The notes beneath the pieces were generated by a model that was not told the DNA's origin, did no database searches, and saw only the letters and a program-made list of their open reading frames with translations. A DNA stretch of 64,000 nucleotides from Methylobacterium frigidaeris (lineage in GTDB: Bacteria > Pseudomonadota > Alphaproteobacteria > Rhizobiales > Beijerinckiaceae). The first letter of the stretch is position 1. The number at the start of each line of letters is the position of its first letter. Location of the stretch: the NCBI RefSeq assembly GCF_022179185.1, contig NZ_BPQJ01000006.1, forward strand, positions 62,001-126,000, read 5' to 3'. Both the position numbers and the translations under genes were made by a program. Below, one piece after another: positions 28,178 to 37,234 of the stretch.

Positions 28178-29758
28178 ATGAGTTCCGCCACCTTCGGCGC
28201 GCGGCCCGCCGGCCCGGCCGTGATCGCCAAGCACGCTCCGCTCTTCACCGGCAACGACTGGGACTTCGACACGATCCGGCGCATCCACGACGCCTGCGAG
28301 GCGATCGCCGGACCCGAGCTTGGCCTGAGCTGGTACCCGAACCAGATCGAGATCATCACCGCCGAGCAGATGCTGGACGCCTACGCGTCGATCGGCATGC
28401 CGCTGTTCTACAAGCACTGGTCGTTCGGCAAGCACTTCGCCCAGCACGAGGCCGGCTACCGCCGCGGCCTGATGGGGCTGGCCTACGAGATCGTCATCAA
28501 TTCCGACCCGTGCATCTCCTACATCATGGAGGAGAATACGGCGACGATGCAGACGCTGGTGATCGCTCACGCTGCCTTCGGCCACAACCACTTCTTCAAG
28601 AACAACTACCTGTTCCGCCAGTGGACGGACGCCGAGGGCATCCTCGACTACCTGGACTTCGCCAAGACCTTCATCTCGCGCTGCGAGGAGCGCTACGGGC
28701 ACAACGCCGTCGAGGCGGTGCTGGACGCCGCCCACGCCCTGATGAACCAGGGCGTCCACCGCTACCCGCGCAAGAAGCGGCCCGACCTCTCCTCCGAGCA
28801 GCGCCGCGAGCGCGAGCGCCAGGAGCACCAGGAGAGGATGTACAACGACCTGTGGCGCACCCTGCCGGCCAAGGCCCAGGCCGGCAGGCCGGACCCGCAG
28901 GCCGAGCGGCGCCGGGCACTGCTGGAACTGCCGCAGGAGAACATCCTCTACTTCCTGGAGAAGGCGGCGCCGCGGCTGCAGCCCTGGCAGCGCGAGATCC
29001 TGCGCATCGTCCGCCACGTGGCGCAGTACTTCTACCCGCAGCGCCAGACCAAGGTGATGAACGAGGGCTGCGCCACCTACAACCACTACCGGATCATGAC
29101 CCGGTTGTCGGAGACCGGGCAGATCAACGAGGCGGCCTACCTCGAATTCCTGCAATCGCACACCAACGTGATCCGGCAGCCGACCTACGACGACCGGCAT
29201 TACGGCGGTCACAACCCCTACGCCATCGGCTTCGCGATGATGACGGACATCGCCCGCATCTGCACCGAGCCGACCGACGAGGACCGGGCCTGGTTCCCCG
29301 ACATCGCCGGCAGCGGCGACGCGATGGAGGTGCTACGCGACGTCTGGGCGAATTACCGCGACGAGAGCTTCATCGCGCAGTTCCTCAGCCCGAAGCTGAT
29401 GCGCCAGCTGCGGCTGTTCCACGTCACCGACGATCCCGATAAGCCGGAACTCCGGGTCGAGGCGATTCACGACGAGCGCGGCTACCGGCGCCTGCGCCGG
29501 GCCTTCGCGCGGCAATACGACGTCGCCTGGCTCGACCCCGACATCGAGGTGGTCGACGTCGACCTCGAGGGCGACCGCAAGCTGATCCTGCACCACAAGG
29601 TGCTCAACCGCGTGCTGCTCAACAAGGACGACGCGATGCGGGTGCTGCAGCACCTCGCCGACCTGTGGGGTTACGACGTGCTGATGAAGGAGGTCGACAC
29701 CGCGACCGGCGCCGTGCTCAAGGAGCACACTGCCAGCGCGCGGCCGACCTTCTTCTAG
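28178..29758 (+). CDS. spoVR: SpoVR family protein
   Basis: A 526-residue SpoVR/YcgB-like protein, third gene of the prkA-yeaH-spoVR unit. Conserved stretches are WYPNQIEIITAEQML, YKHWSFGKHF, MEENTATMQTLV and NEGCATYNHYRIM. The ATG at 28178 follows GGGAGG by 11 bases and starts where family similarity begins; an in-frame GTG at 28079 overlapping the yeaH stop would add 33 low-complexity residues. Molecular function is unknown. The gene ends 4 bp before the convergent inhibitor gene. Confidence 0.93.
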   Translation: MSSATFGARPAGPAVIAKHAPLFTGNDWDFDTIRRIHDACEAIAGPELGLSWYPNQIEIITAEQMLDAYASIGMPLFYKHWSFGKHFAQHEAGYRRGLMGLAYEIVINSDPCISYIMEENTATMQTLVIAHAAFGHNHFFKNNYLFRQWTDAEGILDYLDFAKTFISRCEERYGHNAVEAVLDAAHALMNQGVHRYPRKKRPDLSSEQRRERERQEHQERMYNDLWRTLPAKAQAGRPDPQAERRRALLELPQENILYFLEKAAPRLQPWQREILRIVRHVAQYFYPQRQTKVMNEGCATYNHYRIMTRLSETGQINEAAYLEFLQSHTNVIRQPTYDDRHYGGHNPYAIGFAMMTDIARICTEPTDEDRAWFPDIAGSGDAMEVLRDVWANYRDESFIAQFLSPKLMRQLRLFHVTDDPDKPELRVEAIHDERGYRRLRRAFARQYDVAWLDPDIEVVDVDLEGDRKLILHHKVLNRVLLNKDDAMRVLQHLADLWGYDVLMKEVDTATGAVLKEHTASARPTFF

Positions 29759-29762
29759 AGCG

Positions 29763-30110
29763 TCAGTCCCGGGCCTGCTCGCGCACGGTCCGGGCCGCCT
29801 CGACACCGTAGCGGGCGATCAGCCCCGGCAGAGCCTCGGCCTCGGCTTCGGCACCTCCGGCCGCGAGGTCGGCCCGCAGGCGCTCGACCAGGGCCTCGTC
29901 CGAGGTGCGGCCGAAGGCGGGCGGGACCGCGCCCGCCTCGACCAGGCGGCTCTTGTAGGCTTCCGCCTCGCTGCCGGTGAGATTCAGGCGCTGGCACATC
30001 CAGGCGCCGAGCATCTTGTTGCGCCGGGCGAGCGCGAGGAACCGCAGCTCCTCGTCGAGAGCGAACAATGCCTCGGCGGCCCGCTCCCGCTCCTCGAACA
30101 TCGTGGCCAT
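29763..30110 (-). CDS. zeta-type ATP synthase inhibitor family protein (DUF1476)
   Basis: A 115-residue alphaproteobacterial protein of the DUF1476 family, whose Paracoccus member is the zeta subunit that inhibits F1-ATPase. The conserved block is ALFALDEELRFLALARRNKMLGAWM near residues 14-38, then an acidic helical C-terminus. It departs from the usual family pattern (for example FALA instead of the usual KAEARR lead), so it may be a paralog. GAGGGAG lies about nine bases upstream of the ATG at 30110. Confidence 0.8.
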   Translation of the reverse strand: MATMFEERERAAEALFALDEELRFLALARRNKMLGAWMCQRLNLTGSEAEAYKSRLVEAGAVPPAFGRTSDEALVERLRADLAAGGAEAEAEALPGLIARYGVEAARTVREQARD

Positions 30111-30222
30111 GGCGTCGTCTCCCTCGGATCCACGCCCCCTGTCTTTGAGAATGGCGACGATCGGCCTCCGAGACCAGATCGCTTCGCAGAGCCGTGATCC
30201 CGGCAAGCCCGTCATCCGAGCA

Positions 30223-30248
30223 GGAACGAAGCCGGGCGTCCGCGAGTT
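30223..30248 (+). promoter_or_regulatory. candidate EcfG (general stress) promoter
   Basis: GGAAC at 30223-30227 and AGTT at 30245-30248, spacing 17, one mismatch from the GGAAC-N16/17-CGTT consensus. It ends 34 bp before the ferritin-like gene start, a normal promoter distance. Family members (YciE/YciF) are stress-induced. Confidence 0.45.
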
Positions 30249-30282
30249 GCCGGGGCACATCGGTACCCCACGGGAGCATCTT

Positions 30283-30774
30283 ATGGCCGACGACAAGAAC
30301 CTTCGGGCGCTCTTCCTGCACCAGCTCAAGGACACCTACTTCGCCGAGAACGCGATCCTGAAGGCGCTGCCGAAGATGGCCCAGGCGGCTCGCTCGGAGG
30401 AGCTGCGGGGCGCGTTCAGCGTCCATGTCGAGGAGACCCGCGAGCAGGTGAAGCGGCTCGACCAGGTCTTCCGGATCGTGGGCGAGAAGCCCGAGGGCGT
30501 CACCTGCCAGGCGATCCAGGGCATCATCGCCGAAGGCGAGGAGGTGATGCAGGAATTCTCCGGCAGCGACGCGCTCGATGCCGGGTTGATCGCCGCCGCG
30601 CAGGCGGTGGAGCATTACGAGATCACCCGCTACGGCACCCTGCTGGCCTGGGCCCGGCAGCTCGGCTTCAGCGAGGCCGAGGACCTGATCAAGGAGACCC
30701 TGGTCGAGGAGGAGAACACCGACGAGCTCCTGTCCGAGCTCGCCGAGGATGCGGTCAACCCGGCCGCGGCGTAA
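30283..30774 (+). CDS. ferritin-like DUF892 protein (YciE/YciF family)
   Basis: A 163-residue four-helix protein. It opens KNLRALFLHQLKDTYFAENAILKALPKMA, the family signature with metal-ligand glutamates, and later has HVEETREQVKRLDQVF and AVEHYEITRYGTL. E. coli YciE/YciF are stress-induced with a ferritin-like diiron fold. GGGAG precedes the ATG. The preceding gap carries a candidate EcfG promoter. A role in oxidative or general stress is plausible from the family. Confidence 0.92.
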   Translation: MADDKNLRALFLHQLKDTYFAENAILKALPKMAQAARSEELRGAFSVHVEETREQVKRLDQVFRIVGEKPEGVTCQAIQGIIAEGEEVMQEFSGSDALDAGLIAAAQAVEHYEITRYGTLLAWARQLGFSEAEDLIKETLVEEENTDELLSELAEDAVNPAAA

Positions 30775-30817
30775 CCGCGACGGCCGCCCGCGCGTTCATC
30801 CTGGCGGAGGTGGCGCC

Positions 30818-31231
30818 ATGCCGGAGATCGCCGGGATCCTCGAGACGGTCCTCTACGTCGACGACCTCGCGCGGGCGGCCGCGTTCTGGGGCGGGCCGAT
30901 GGGCCTGTCCTGCATCCACGAGGATCACCGGATGCGGGCCTACGACGTCGCCGGGCGCGGCGTCCTGCTGCTGTTTCCCCGCGGCGGCTCCCTGCACCCG
31001 ATCGCGACACCCGGCGGTACCATCCCGCCGCATGACGGGTCGGGTCCGTTGCACCTCGCCCTGTCGATCCCGGCCGACGCGCTGGAGGCGTGGGAGCGGC
31101 ATCTCGCAGCGCACGGCATCGCGATCGAGGGGCGGACGACCTGGCCGCGCGGCGGCGTCAGCCTGTATTTCCGCGATCCGGACGGGCACTTGGTGGAGCT
31201 GGCGACGCCGGGCTTGTGGAAGGGGTATTGA
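30818..31231 (+). CDS. VOC-family (glyoxalase/dioxygenase superfamily) protein
   Basis: A 137-residue protein of the vicinal oxygen chelate fold. It opens GILETVLYVDDLARAAAFWG and closes GGVSLYFRDPDGHLVELATPG, the typical paired beta-alpha units with an end-standing metal glutamate. Strong GGCGGAGGTGG precedes the ATG. Substrate unknown. It is 43 bp after the ferritin-like gene and may be co-transcribed. Confidence 0.88.
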   Translation: MPEIAGILETVLYVDDLARAAAFWGGPMGLSCIHEDHRMRAYDVAGRGVLLLFPRGGSLHPIATPGGTIPPHDGSGPLHLALSIPADALEAWERHLAAHGIAIEGRTTWPRGGVSLYFRDPDGHLVELATPGLWKGY

Positions 31232-31316
31232 GCCAGAGCCTCCGCCCTTTCCCGGACGACCGAAGCGTCAGCGGAAGGAGATCCGGGACAGGGAGGGCGA
31301 GTGAAAGCCCGGCGCC

Positions 31317-32306
31317 TCACGCCGTCCAGTGCTGCCCGTCATGCGCGAACCGGTCGGGCTGGCAGGCCAGCGCCGAGAGGCCGGTCAGCGCCGGGTCGGC
31401 GATGGTGATGACGCAGGTCGGGATCTGGCTCATCCGGTCGGAGAAGGGCGGCTTGTGCTCGAAGGCCTCCCGGAAGGTGCCCTCGTTCAGCACGTCGAGG
31501 ATCCGGGGCGCGATGCCGCCGCCGATATAGACCCCGCCGGTCGCCAGGAAGGTGAGGGCGAGATCGCCGCAGAGTCGTCCGAGCAGCTTGGAGAACACCC
31601 GCAGGGTGCGTTGCGCCGCCGGGTCCCCGTCGGACATCCCGCGCTCGGTGATGGTCTTCGGGTCCATCTCGCCGCCGCCGAGGCCGGCATGGAGCCGGGT
31701 GAGGCCGGGGCCGGAGAGCAGGGATTCGACAGTGATGCGGCCTTCGATCCGGGCGAGGCGCGGCCAGAACTCGGCCTCCTCCGCGTCGCTGGGCCCGAAA
31801 TCGGTGTGGCCGGCCTCGGTCGAGACGATGGCGAGCTGCTTGCCGTAGGGCACCAGGCCGGCGGCGCCGAAGCCGGTGCCGGGGCCGAGCACGAGGCGCG
31901 CCCCGCCCGCAGGCGAGAGCACGGGGCCGATCTGTTCGAGGATCGAGCGGTCTCGGCCCGCCGGGTCGAGGGCGGCGGCGCCGGCGGCCACCGGCACGTA
32001 GTCGTTGACGATCCGGCAGCTGGCGAGCCCGAAATCGCGACCGATCCGCTCGCCCTCGATCACCCAATGGGCGTTGGTGAGATGCACCGCCGGCCCGTCG
32101 ACCCGGGCGGCCACCGCCAGGATCGCGGAGCGGGGCGGGGCCACCGTGCTGTGGGCCAGCGCGGCGCGGATCGCCGCGCTCGGGTCGGGATAGGCGGCGG
32201 TCTTGTCGTGGGCGAGCACGACGGGGTCCGCCCCCGGCTTCTCCTGCACGGCGAAGCGCGCGTTGGTGCCACCGATGTCGCCGAACAGGACCGGGAAGTC
32301 GAACAT
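31317..32306 (-). CDS. glk: glucokinase
   Basis: A 329-residue ROK/hexokinase-superfamily kinase of the bacterial Glk type, phosphorylating glucose with ATP. The N-terminal phosphate loop is GDIGGTNARFAVQEK, then HWVIEGERIG, VLGPGTGFGAAGLVP and the C-terminal FLATGGVYIGGGIAPRI. The ATG at 32306 is taken; a GTG four codons upstream is in frame. The gene stands 68 bp from the hydroxyacyl-CoA dehydrogenase gene on the same strand. Confidence 0.93.
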   Translation of the reverse strand: MFDFPVLFGDIGGTNARFAVQEKPGADPVVLAHDKTAAYPDPSAAIRAALAHSTVAPPRSAILAVAARVDGPAVHLTNAHWVIEGERIGRDFGLASCRIVNDYVPVAAGAAALDPAGRDRSILEQIGPVLSPAGGARLVLGPGTGFGAAGLVPYGKQLAIVSTEAGHTDFGPSDAEEAEFWPRLARIEGRITVESLLSGPGLTRLHAGLGGGEMDPKTITERGMSDGDPAAQRTLRVFSKLLGRLCGDLALTFLATGGVYIGGGIAPRILDVLNEGTFREAFEHKPPFSDRMSQIPTCVITIADPALTGLSALACQPDRFAHDGQHWTA

Positions 32307-32374
32307 GGACCGCCGCACCGCCTTTTGCCTCAGGGCTTTCGGTTATAGCGCCGCAGCGGCCCCGGTCGACAGGC

Positions 32375-33325
32375 TCAGGCGCCCTCCATCCGGCCGACAT
32401 CCTTCATCGCGCGCTTGAGGGCGAGCAGGCGGCGGTCGCGGTCGCGGAACAGCTCGGCCGGGTCGCGCCCGCCCCAGTCGAAGAAGCCCTTGCCGGCCAT
32501 CACGCCGGTGCGGCCCTGCGCCACCAGGTCGTCGATCGCCTCCGAGCGGGTGCGCGAAGGGGGCGGGCTGTAGCTCGCATTGGCGAGAGCGTGGCGCAGC
32601 AGCTCGATGCCGGTGAAATCCGCTTTGGCGAAGTGGCCGAGGATCGGGATGCGCAAGGCGAGGCCGTGGATGATCGCGTCGTCGATCTCGCGGGCCGAAG
32701 CCACGCCCTCGTCGAGCAGGTGGTAGACCTCGGCCGAGATCGCCGACTGGATCCGGTTGGCGACGTAACCCGGGATGAAGCGCTTGAGCACGATCGGCAC
32801 CTGGCCGAGGCCGAGGACGAGCTGGCGCGCCTCCTCGATCACCGCCGGATCGGTGTGCGGCCCCGGCACCACGTCGACGAGGTCGACGATGTAGGGCGGG
32901 GTGTACCAGTGCATCACGAGGGCCCGCGCCTGCCGCGCCTCCGGGATCAGCGGGAAGACGTCGAGGTAGCTGGTGTTGCTGGCGATCCGGGTCTCGGGGT
33001 TGCAGAGCCGGTCGAGCTCGGCGAACAAGGTCCGCTTGGCCTCCGGGTTCTCGGTGATCGCCTCGATGACGAGGCTCGTCCCGGCGACGGTGGCGCCGAG
33101 ATCGGGTTCGAGGCGGATCACTTCCGCCACCCGCCCCGGCGTCCAATCGGCGGAGACGGCGCCGGCCTCGCGCAGGGTGTCGAGGGCGGAGGCGATCAGG
33201 CCCGGCACCCGCTCCAGGGTCTCAGGCCGGCTGTCGGTCAGCCGCACCCGGTGCCCGCCGAGCGCCAGAACCAGGGCGATCCCGTGCCCCATCAGCCCGG
33301 CCCCGATGACCGCGATCTCGCTCAT
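32375..33325 (-). CDS. 3-hydroxyacyl-CoA dehydrogenase family protein
   Basis: A 316-residue NAD-dependent dehydrogenase. The Rossmann motif AVIGAGLMGHGIALVLALGG is at residues about 5-24, then ASNTSYLDVF and the HWYTPP segment where canonical enzymes have the catalytic His in HFFNPP. The C-terminal domain (IPGYVANRIQSA) is present. It may act in beta-oxidation or carnitine/hydroxy-acid metabolism. GGGAGGA precedes the ATG at 33325. Confidence 0.9.
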   Translation of the reverse strand: MSEIAVIGAGLMGHGIALVLALGGHRVRLTDSRPETLERVPGLIASALDTLREAGAVSADWTPGRVAEVIRLEPDLGATVAGTSLVIEAITENPEAKRTLFAELDRLCNPETRIASNTSYLDVFPLIPEARQARALVMHWYTPPYIVDLVDVVPGPHTDPAVIEEARQLVLGLGQVPIVLKRFIPGYVANRIQSAISAEVYHLLDEGVASAREIDDAIIHGLALRIPILGHFAKADFTGIELLRHALANASYSPPPSRTRSEAIDDLVAQGRTGVMAGKGFFDWGGRDPAELFRDRDRRLLALKRAMKDVGRMEGA

Positions 33326-33909
33326 GGTGTCCTCCCGTGTTGATGATCGTTGGCGCAAAGCATGACGTGCTCGCGCAGGTCCCTTCGACACTCTCTATCG
33401 TTGTCCCGGGACTCGCCGGAGGCGAGAACCCGGGATTGTCTGTTGGTTCGGTTGTCGGATGATCGCATTCTGCCTCGGCGGGATGCCCGGTCCGGATGGC
33501 CGAGCCAGACCGGCCTCCGATCCGCGAGCATCCCGGGATGGGGCTCGCGCCCGTCGTCATCTGGCTCGCCGGTCCGCACTCCTTGCCACGCTTGATGAGT
33601 TGCCGGGGCCTCTCGCCGGCGCCCGCAGACACTCGCAAGCGGCCACAGGATAGACCCGGAGGATGAAACCCGCCACCTCGCCCACCCGCTTCATCGGCGC
33701 CGAGGCCGGCACTGACGAGACCGTTATCCGCGACAACGCCCGGCGCGCGGCTGCGCGAGGCCTGGGCGGAGGAGGACAAACTCATTCGCGCCGTCGATGC
33801 GAAACGGAGCTGATGACCGGTGGACCTCGCTCGAGAGTGTGGGTGACGTTCGCTCCGGCCAGGTTGCTACGCCAGTACGCGCTCGCACCGGAAAGCCGAC
33901 TGGCCGACG
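33326..33909. other. 584-bp region with repeat and a possible gene remnant
   Basis: Holds a double-palindrome repeat (33399-33560). At about 33663-33813 is a short frame reading GAEAGTDETVIRDNARR which continues in another frame as LREAWAEEDKLIRAVDAKRS before a stop. That looks like a small gene split by a frameshift. Neither part has a recognised homolog. Confidence 0.45.
33399..33560. repeat. extragenic double-palindrome repeat, copy C
   Basis: Starts CGTTGTCCCGGGACTCGCCGG with an inner stem, and finishes with a CCCGGGATGGGGCTCGCGC region before CCGTCGTC. It is more diverged than copies A and B but has the same outward layout. Confidence 0.45.
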
Positions 33910-35532
33910 TCACCCCAGGACCCGGCCCAGCACCACCTCCGTCACCGCCCCCACCCCGTTCGCCCCATACATCGCCCGCTCCCGCGCGAGCCGGGTCGCG
34001 GCGTAGGCCTCGGCGATGACCGGCGGCGCACAGGCCGCCAGTGCCGCGGCGGCGGCGAGCGTCGCGAGGCGGCCGGTGGCGAAGCGGGCGCGGGCCTCGG
34101 CGTCGGGGGCCTGAAGGGCCGCGACGATGTCGGCGGCCGCCTCGCGCACGCCCGGCAGCCCCTCGGCCTCGTCAGCGAGGTCGGCCACGAGACCCACGAC
34201 CTCCTCCGGCGCGCGCGTGGCGGCGCGCAGCACGTCGAGGGCCATGACCGTGCCGGAGCCCTCCCAGATCGCGTTGACCGGCGCCTCACGGTAGAGCCGG
34301 GGCAGGGGGCTCTCCTCGACGTAGCCGTTGCCGCCGAGAGCCTCCATCGCCTCGTAGACGAAGCCCGGGGCCGCCTTGCAGACCGCGTACTTCACCGCTG
34401 GGGTGAGGAGCCGGGTTCGCGCCGTCTCGCCCCGGTCGAAGGCGGCGGCGAGCCGGAGGGCGAGCGCGGTCTGCGCCTCGCTCTCGAGGGCGAGGTCGGC
34501 CAGCACCCGGCGCATCGCCGGCTGATCGGCGAGGGGCTTCTGGAAGGCACGGCGGTGACGGGCGTGGTGGAGGGCCAGGACCAGGGCCATGCGGCACAAG
34601 CCCGCCGAGGCGACCGCGCAATCGAGTCGCGTCAGCTGGACCATCGCCAGGATGGTCGGGACGCCGCGTCCCTCCTCGCCGATGCGCCACCCGAAGGCGC
34701 GCTCGAACTCGACCTCGGCGGAGGCGTTCGACCGGTTGCCGAGCTTGTCCTTCAGGCGCTGGAGATGCAGGGCGTTGACGCTGCCGTCGGGCCGGTGGCG
34801 CGGCACCAGGAGGCAGGTCAGCCCGCCGGGCGCCTGTGCCAGCACCAGGAAGCCGTCGGACATCGGCGCGGAGAAGAACCACTTGTGGCCGGTGAGCGCG
34901 TAGCCGTCGCCGCCGGTCGGCTCGGCCGTCGTGGTGTTGGCGCGGATGTCGGTGCCGCCCTGCTTCTCGGTCATCCCCATGCCGAGGGTCACGCCCGCCT
35001 TCTCGAACCAGGGCCGGAAGGACGGGTCGTAGGTCCGGCTGGCGAGGCGCGGCAGCCAGGCGGCGAGGTGGTCGGCGGCGGAGCTCAGCGCCGCGACGGC
35101 CGCGCTCGTCATGGTCATCGGGCAGAGATGCCCGCTCTCGACGCCGGCGACCATGTATTGCCGCGCCGCCCGGGCGAGGTGGCCGCGCCCCAGCGGCCGT
35201 CCCGGATCCGCCCCGTCCCAGATCGAGGCGTGCAGGCCGTCCGCGACGCTCGCCGCCATCAGGGCGTGGTAGGCCGGGTGGAACTCGACCCGGTCGGCCC
35301 GGTGCCCGCGCGCGTCGTGGGTGCGCAAGGTGGGCGGATGCGCGTTGGCGAGGCGGCCGAGATCGAGGCGCTCCGCCGCGCCCCAGCGCGCGCCGAAACC
35401 GTCGAGGCCCGCGGCGGCCGTCGGTCCGCCGAAGGCCGCGAGCGCCCCCCGCAACGGCGCGTCGGCGGCGAACAGGTTCACGTCGCCGAAGGGCGGGCTC
35501 TGGTTGAAGACCGCGTGGGTGTCGCCGGACAT
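33910..35532 (-). CDS. aidB: AidB-like acyl-CoA dehydrogenase
   Basis: A 540-residue flavoprotein of the AidB branch of acyl-CoA dehydrogenases, induced by alkylation damage in E. coli where it binds DNA and FAD. The opening FNQSPPFGDVNLFAADAPL matches AidB. The FAD region has MGMTEKQGGTDIRANTT near residue 185 and YALTGHKWFFSAP. The C-terminal AMEALGGNGYVEESPLPRLYREAPVNAIWEGSG is also AidB-typical. Length is right for the family. No ada-like gene is adjacent, but ada lies at the window's right end. Confidence 0.93.
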   Translation of the reverse strand: MSGDTHAVFNQSPPFGDVNLFAADAPLRGALAAFGGPTAAAGLDGFGARWGAAERLDLGRLANAHPPTLRTHDARGHRADRVEFHPAYHALMAASVADGLHASIWDGADPGRPLGRGHLARAARQYMVAGVESGHLCPMTMTSAAVAALSSAADHLAAWLPRLASRTYDPSFRPWFEKAGVTLGMGMTEKQGGTDIRANTTTAEPTGGDGYALTGHKWFFSAPMSDGFLVLAQAPGGLTCLLVPRHRPDGSVNALHLQRLKDKLGNRSNASAEVEFERAFGWRIGEEGRGVPTILAMVQLTRLDCAVASAGLCRMALVLALHHARHRRAFQKPLADQPAMRRVLADLALESEAQTALALRLAAAFDRGETARTRLLTPAVKYAVCKAAPGFVYEAMEALGGNGYVEESPLPRLYREAPVNAIWEGSGTVMALDVLRAATRAPEEVVGLVADLADEAEGLPGVREAAADIVAALQAPDAEARARFATGRLATLAAAAALAACAPPVIAEAYAATRLARERAMYGANGVGAVTEVVLGRVLG

Positions 35533-35572
35533 GGCGTCAGGGTGCGCCGGCCGCGTGCGATCCGCAACCGTC

Positions 35573-36322
35573 TCAGCGCCGGCCCGCGTCGAGCCGGTCG
35601 CGGTCCATCGCCACCGGCGGGCGGGTGGCCGGGGCCTTCAGCAGCCGGTCGCGGCTCAGGCCCTTGTGGACGTGGACCATCAGGGCGATGCCGAAGAGCG
35701 GCGTGATCAGGTTGACGACCGGCACCAGCATCAGCCCGGCGAGCAGGGCGCCGGCGAGCATCACGGTGGGAGTGTGATAGCGCCGCATGGCACCGGCCTC
35801 GGCCAGGGGCCGGAACCGGGCGGCGGCGAGCTCGAAATACTCACGCCCGAGCAGGTAGGTGTTGGCGAGGAAGAACGCCGCGACGTTGATGCCCGGCACC
35901 AGCAGCAGCGCCAGGGCCGCGAGGTTGACGGCGAGCGCGAGGCCCGCGAACCGCACGGCGTAGAGCATCGCCTGGGTGAGCGGCATCGCCTGGCCCGGCA
36001 CCTCGTCGGGGAAGTCGGTGCGCTCGACGATCGCGGCGGCATCGTCCAGGAAGTAGCCCGCCACCAGGATCGAGACCGGCGGCAGGATGTAGGCGAGGCC
36101 GACGAACAGCCCGGCCCCGGCCAGGAACGACGCCACGGCGTTGACCATCGCGTAGTCGGTCGAGATCGGGTGGGCGGCGAGCAAGGCCGCGATGCCCTTG
36201 GTGAGGACGAACCAGATCAGGGCCAGGAGCCCGACCGTGAGGCCGAGCGACTTCCACAGGATCGTGCGGAGCGGGCGGGAGAAGACCTGCCGCAGGGCCG
36301 CGAAGGCGGCGTTGATGAGCAT
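35573..36322 (-). CDS. EI24/CysZ-like integral membrane protein
   Basis: A 249-residue membrane protein with about four to five hydrophobic segments (ILWKSLGLTVGLLALIWFVL, AMVNAVASFLAGAGLFVGLA, FAGLALAVNLAALALLL and LAGALLAGLMLVPVVNL). This layout fits the EI24 family that includes sulfate transporter CysZ. Transport substrate is not shown by the sequence. It follows aidB on the same strand with 40 bp between them. Confidence 0.8.
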   Translation of the reverse strand: MLINAAFAALRQVFSRPLRTILWKSLGLTVGLLALIWFVLTKGIAALLAAHPISTDYAMVNAVASFLAGAGLFVGLAYILPPVSILVAGYFLDDAAAIVERTDFPDEVPGQAMPLTQAMLYAVRFAGLALAVNLAALALLLVPGINVAAFFLANTYLLGREYFELAAARFRPLAEAGAMRRYHTPTVMLAGALLAGLMLVPVVNLITPLFGIALMVHVHKGLSRDRLLKAPATRPPVAMDRDRLDAGRR

Positions 36323-36455
36323 CGGGAACCTCGGGGCTGGGCGCGCCGCCGCTCACTTGATGCCGAACGGCGCCGCCGTCCAGTGGCGAACCCGGCTTCG
36401 CTTCGCGGGTTGAGGCTGCATCGAGTGTCGCGTGCGCCTTGAGGAGGTTCGACCG

Positions 36456-36845
36456 ATGGACATCGCCGTTGAGAAGGTCTGTGAGTTCATCCTGCGGGCC
36501 CGGGCCCTCGACGTGAAGGAGGGCCTGAGCGACCCCGATTCCGGCTCGAACCCGATCGACGACGGCGCCCGCGACGTGCTGGTCGACGGCACCGACGACG
36601 CGACCGAGGAGGAGCTGCGCGAGATGGTCGCCGGCCTCAACGACGACGAGCGCGCCGAGCTGGTGGCGATCCTGTTCGTCGGCCGCGGCGACATGGAGCC
36701 GGAGGAATTCCCGGACGCGGTCCGCCTCGCCCGCGAGCGCGAGGCCGCCGGGACCCGCACCGCCGATTACCTGCTCGGCATCCCGAATGTCGGCGACCTG
36801 CTCGACGAGGGGCTGGCGGCGCTGGGGCTCAGCTGCGACGTGTGA
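36456..36845 (+). CDS. DUF3775 family protein
   Basis: A 129-residue acidic protein. The conserved segments are VCEFILRARALDVKEG, then DDERAELVAILFVGRGDMEPEEF and TADYLLGIPNVGDLLDEGLAALG. No known function. GAGGAGG at 36441-36447 sits eight bases before the ATG at 36456, which rules out an in-frame start eight codons upstream. Confidence 0.85.
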   Translation: MDIAVEKVCEFILRARALDVKEGLSDPDSGSNPIDDGARDVLVDGTDDATEEELREMVAGLNDDERAELVAILFVGRGDMEPEEFPDAVRLAREREAAGTRTADYLLGIPNVGDLLDEGLAALGLSCDV

Positions 36846-37234
36846 GACCCGTTTCGGGACGATCCCGTGCGGGAGCGGTATCGCGCCCGCGACGGCGGAG
36901 CCTCGCTCCGCACGCTTGAGCGACGCCGAAATCCGCGTGGCGAAAGCGATCGGTCGGATTTCGGACGAATGGCCGTCCGGTCCGCTCTGGGCGAGGGACA
37001 CCCATCCTGTCGTCCCCGGGGCCGCGCCGGCGCAGCCCGGCACGACGATGGCGGAGAGCGCGAAAAGGTGTCGGACGACATCCGATTGATTGCCTCGCCA
37101 TGCGAAAATCGGCTTCGCTCAGGCGCCGCGCGGGCTGCTGACACGAGGTCCGTCGCACAGGCTGCACAGGCTCTCAGGATCAGGGCGCGGGTGGGATGGC
37201 GCGGGCACCAGCGGCCGGGCCGCCCCGATCCCCG
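36846..37234. other. 389-bp region without a gene
   Basis: Contains one half of the extragenic palindrome family at about 37011-37050 (GTCGTCCCCGGGGCCG with CGGCACGAC). No other feature recognised. Confidence 0.4.

Noticed and set aside
28079-28178. GTG start for spoVR overlapping the yeaH stop
   Set aside because: It would add 33 low-complexity residues unlike SpoVR; the ATG at 28178 has GGGAGG and matches the family start.
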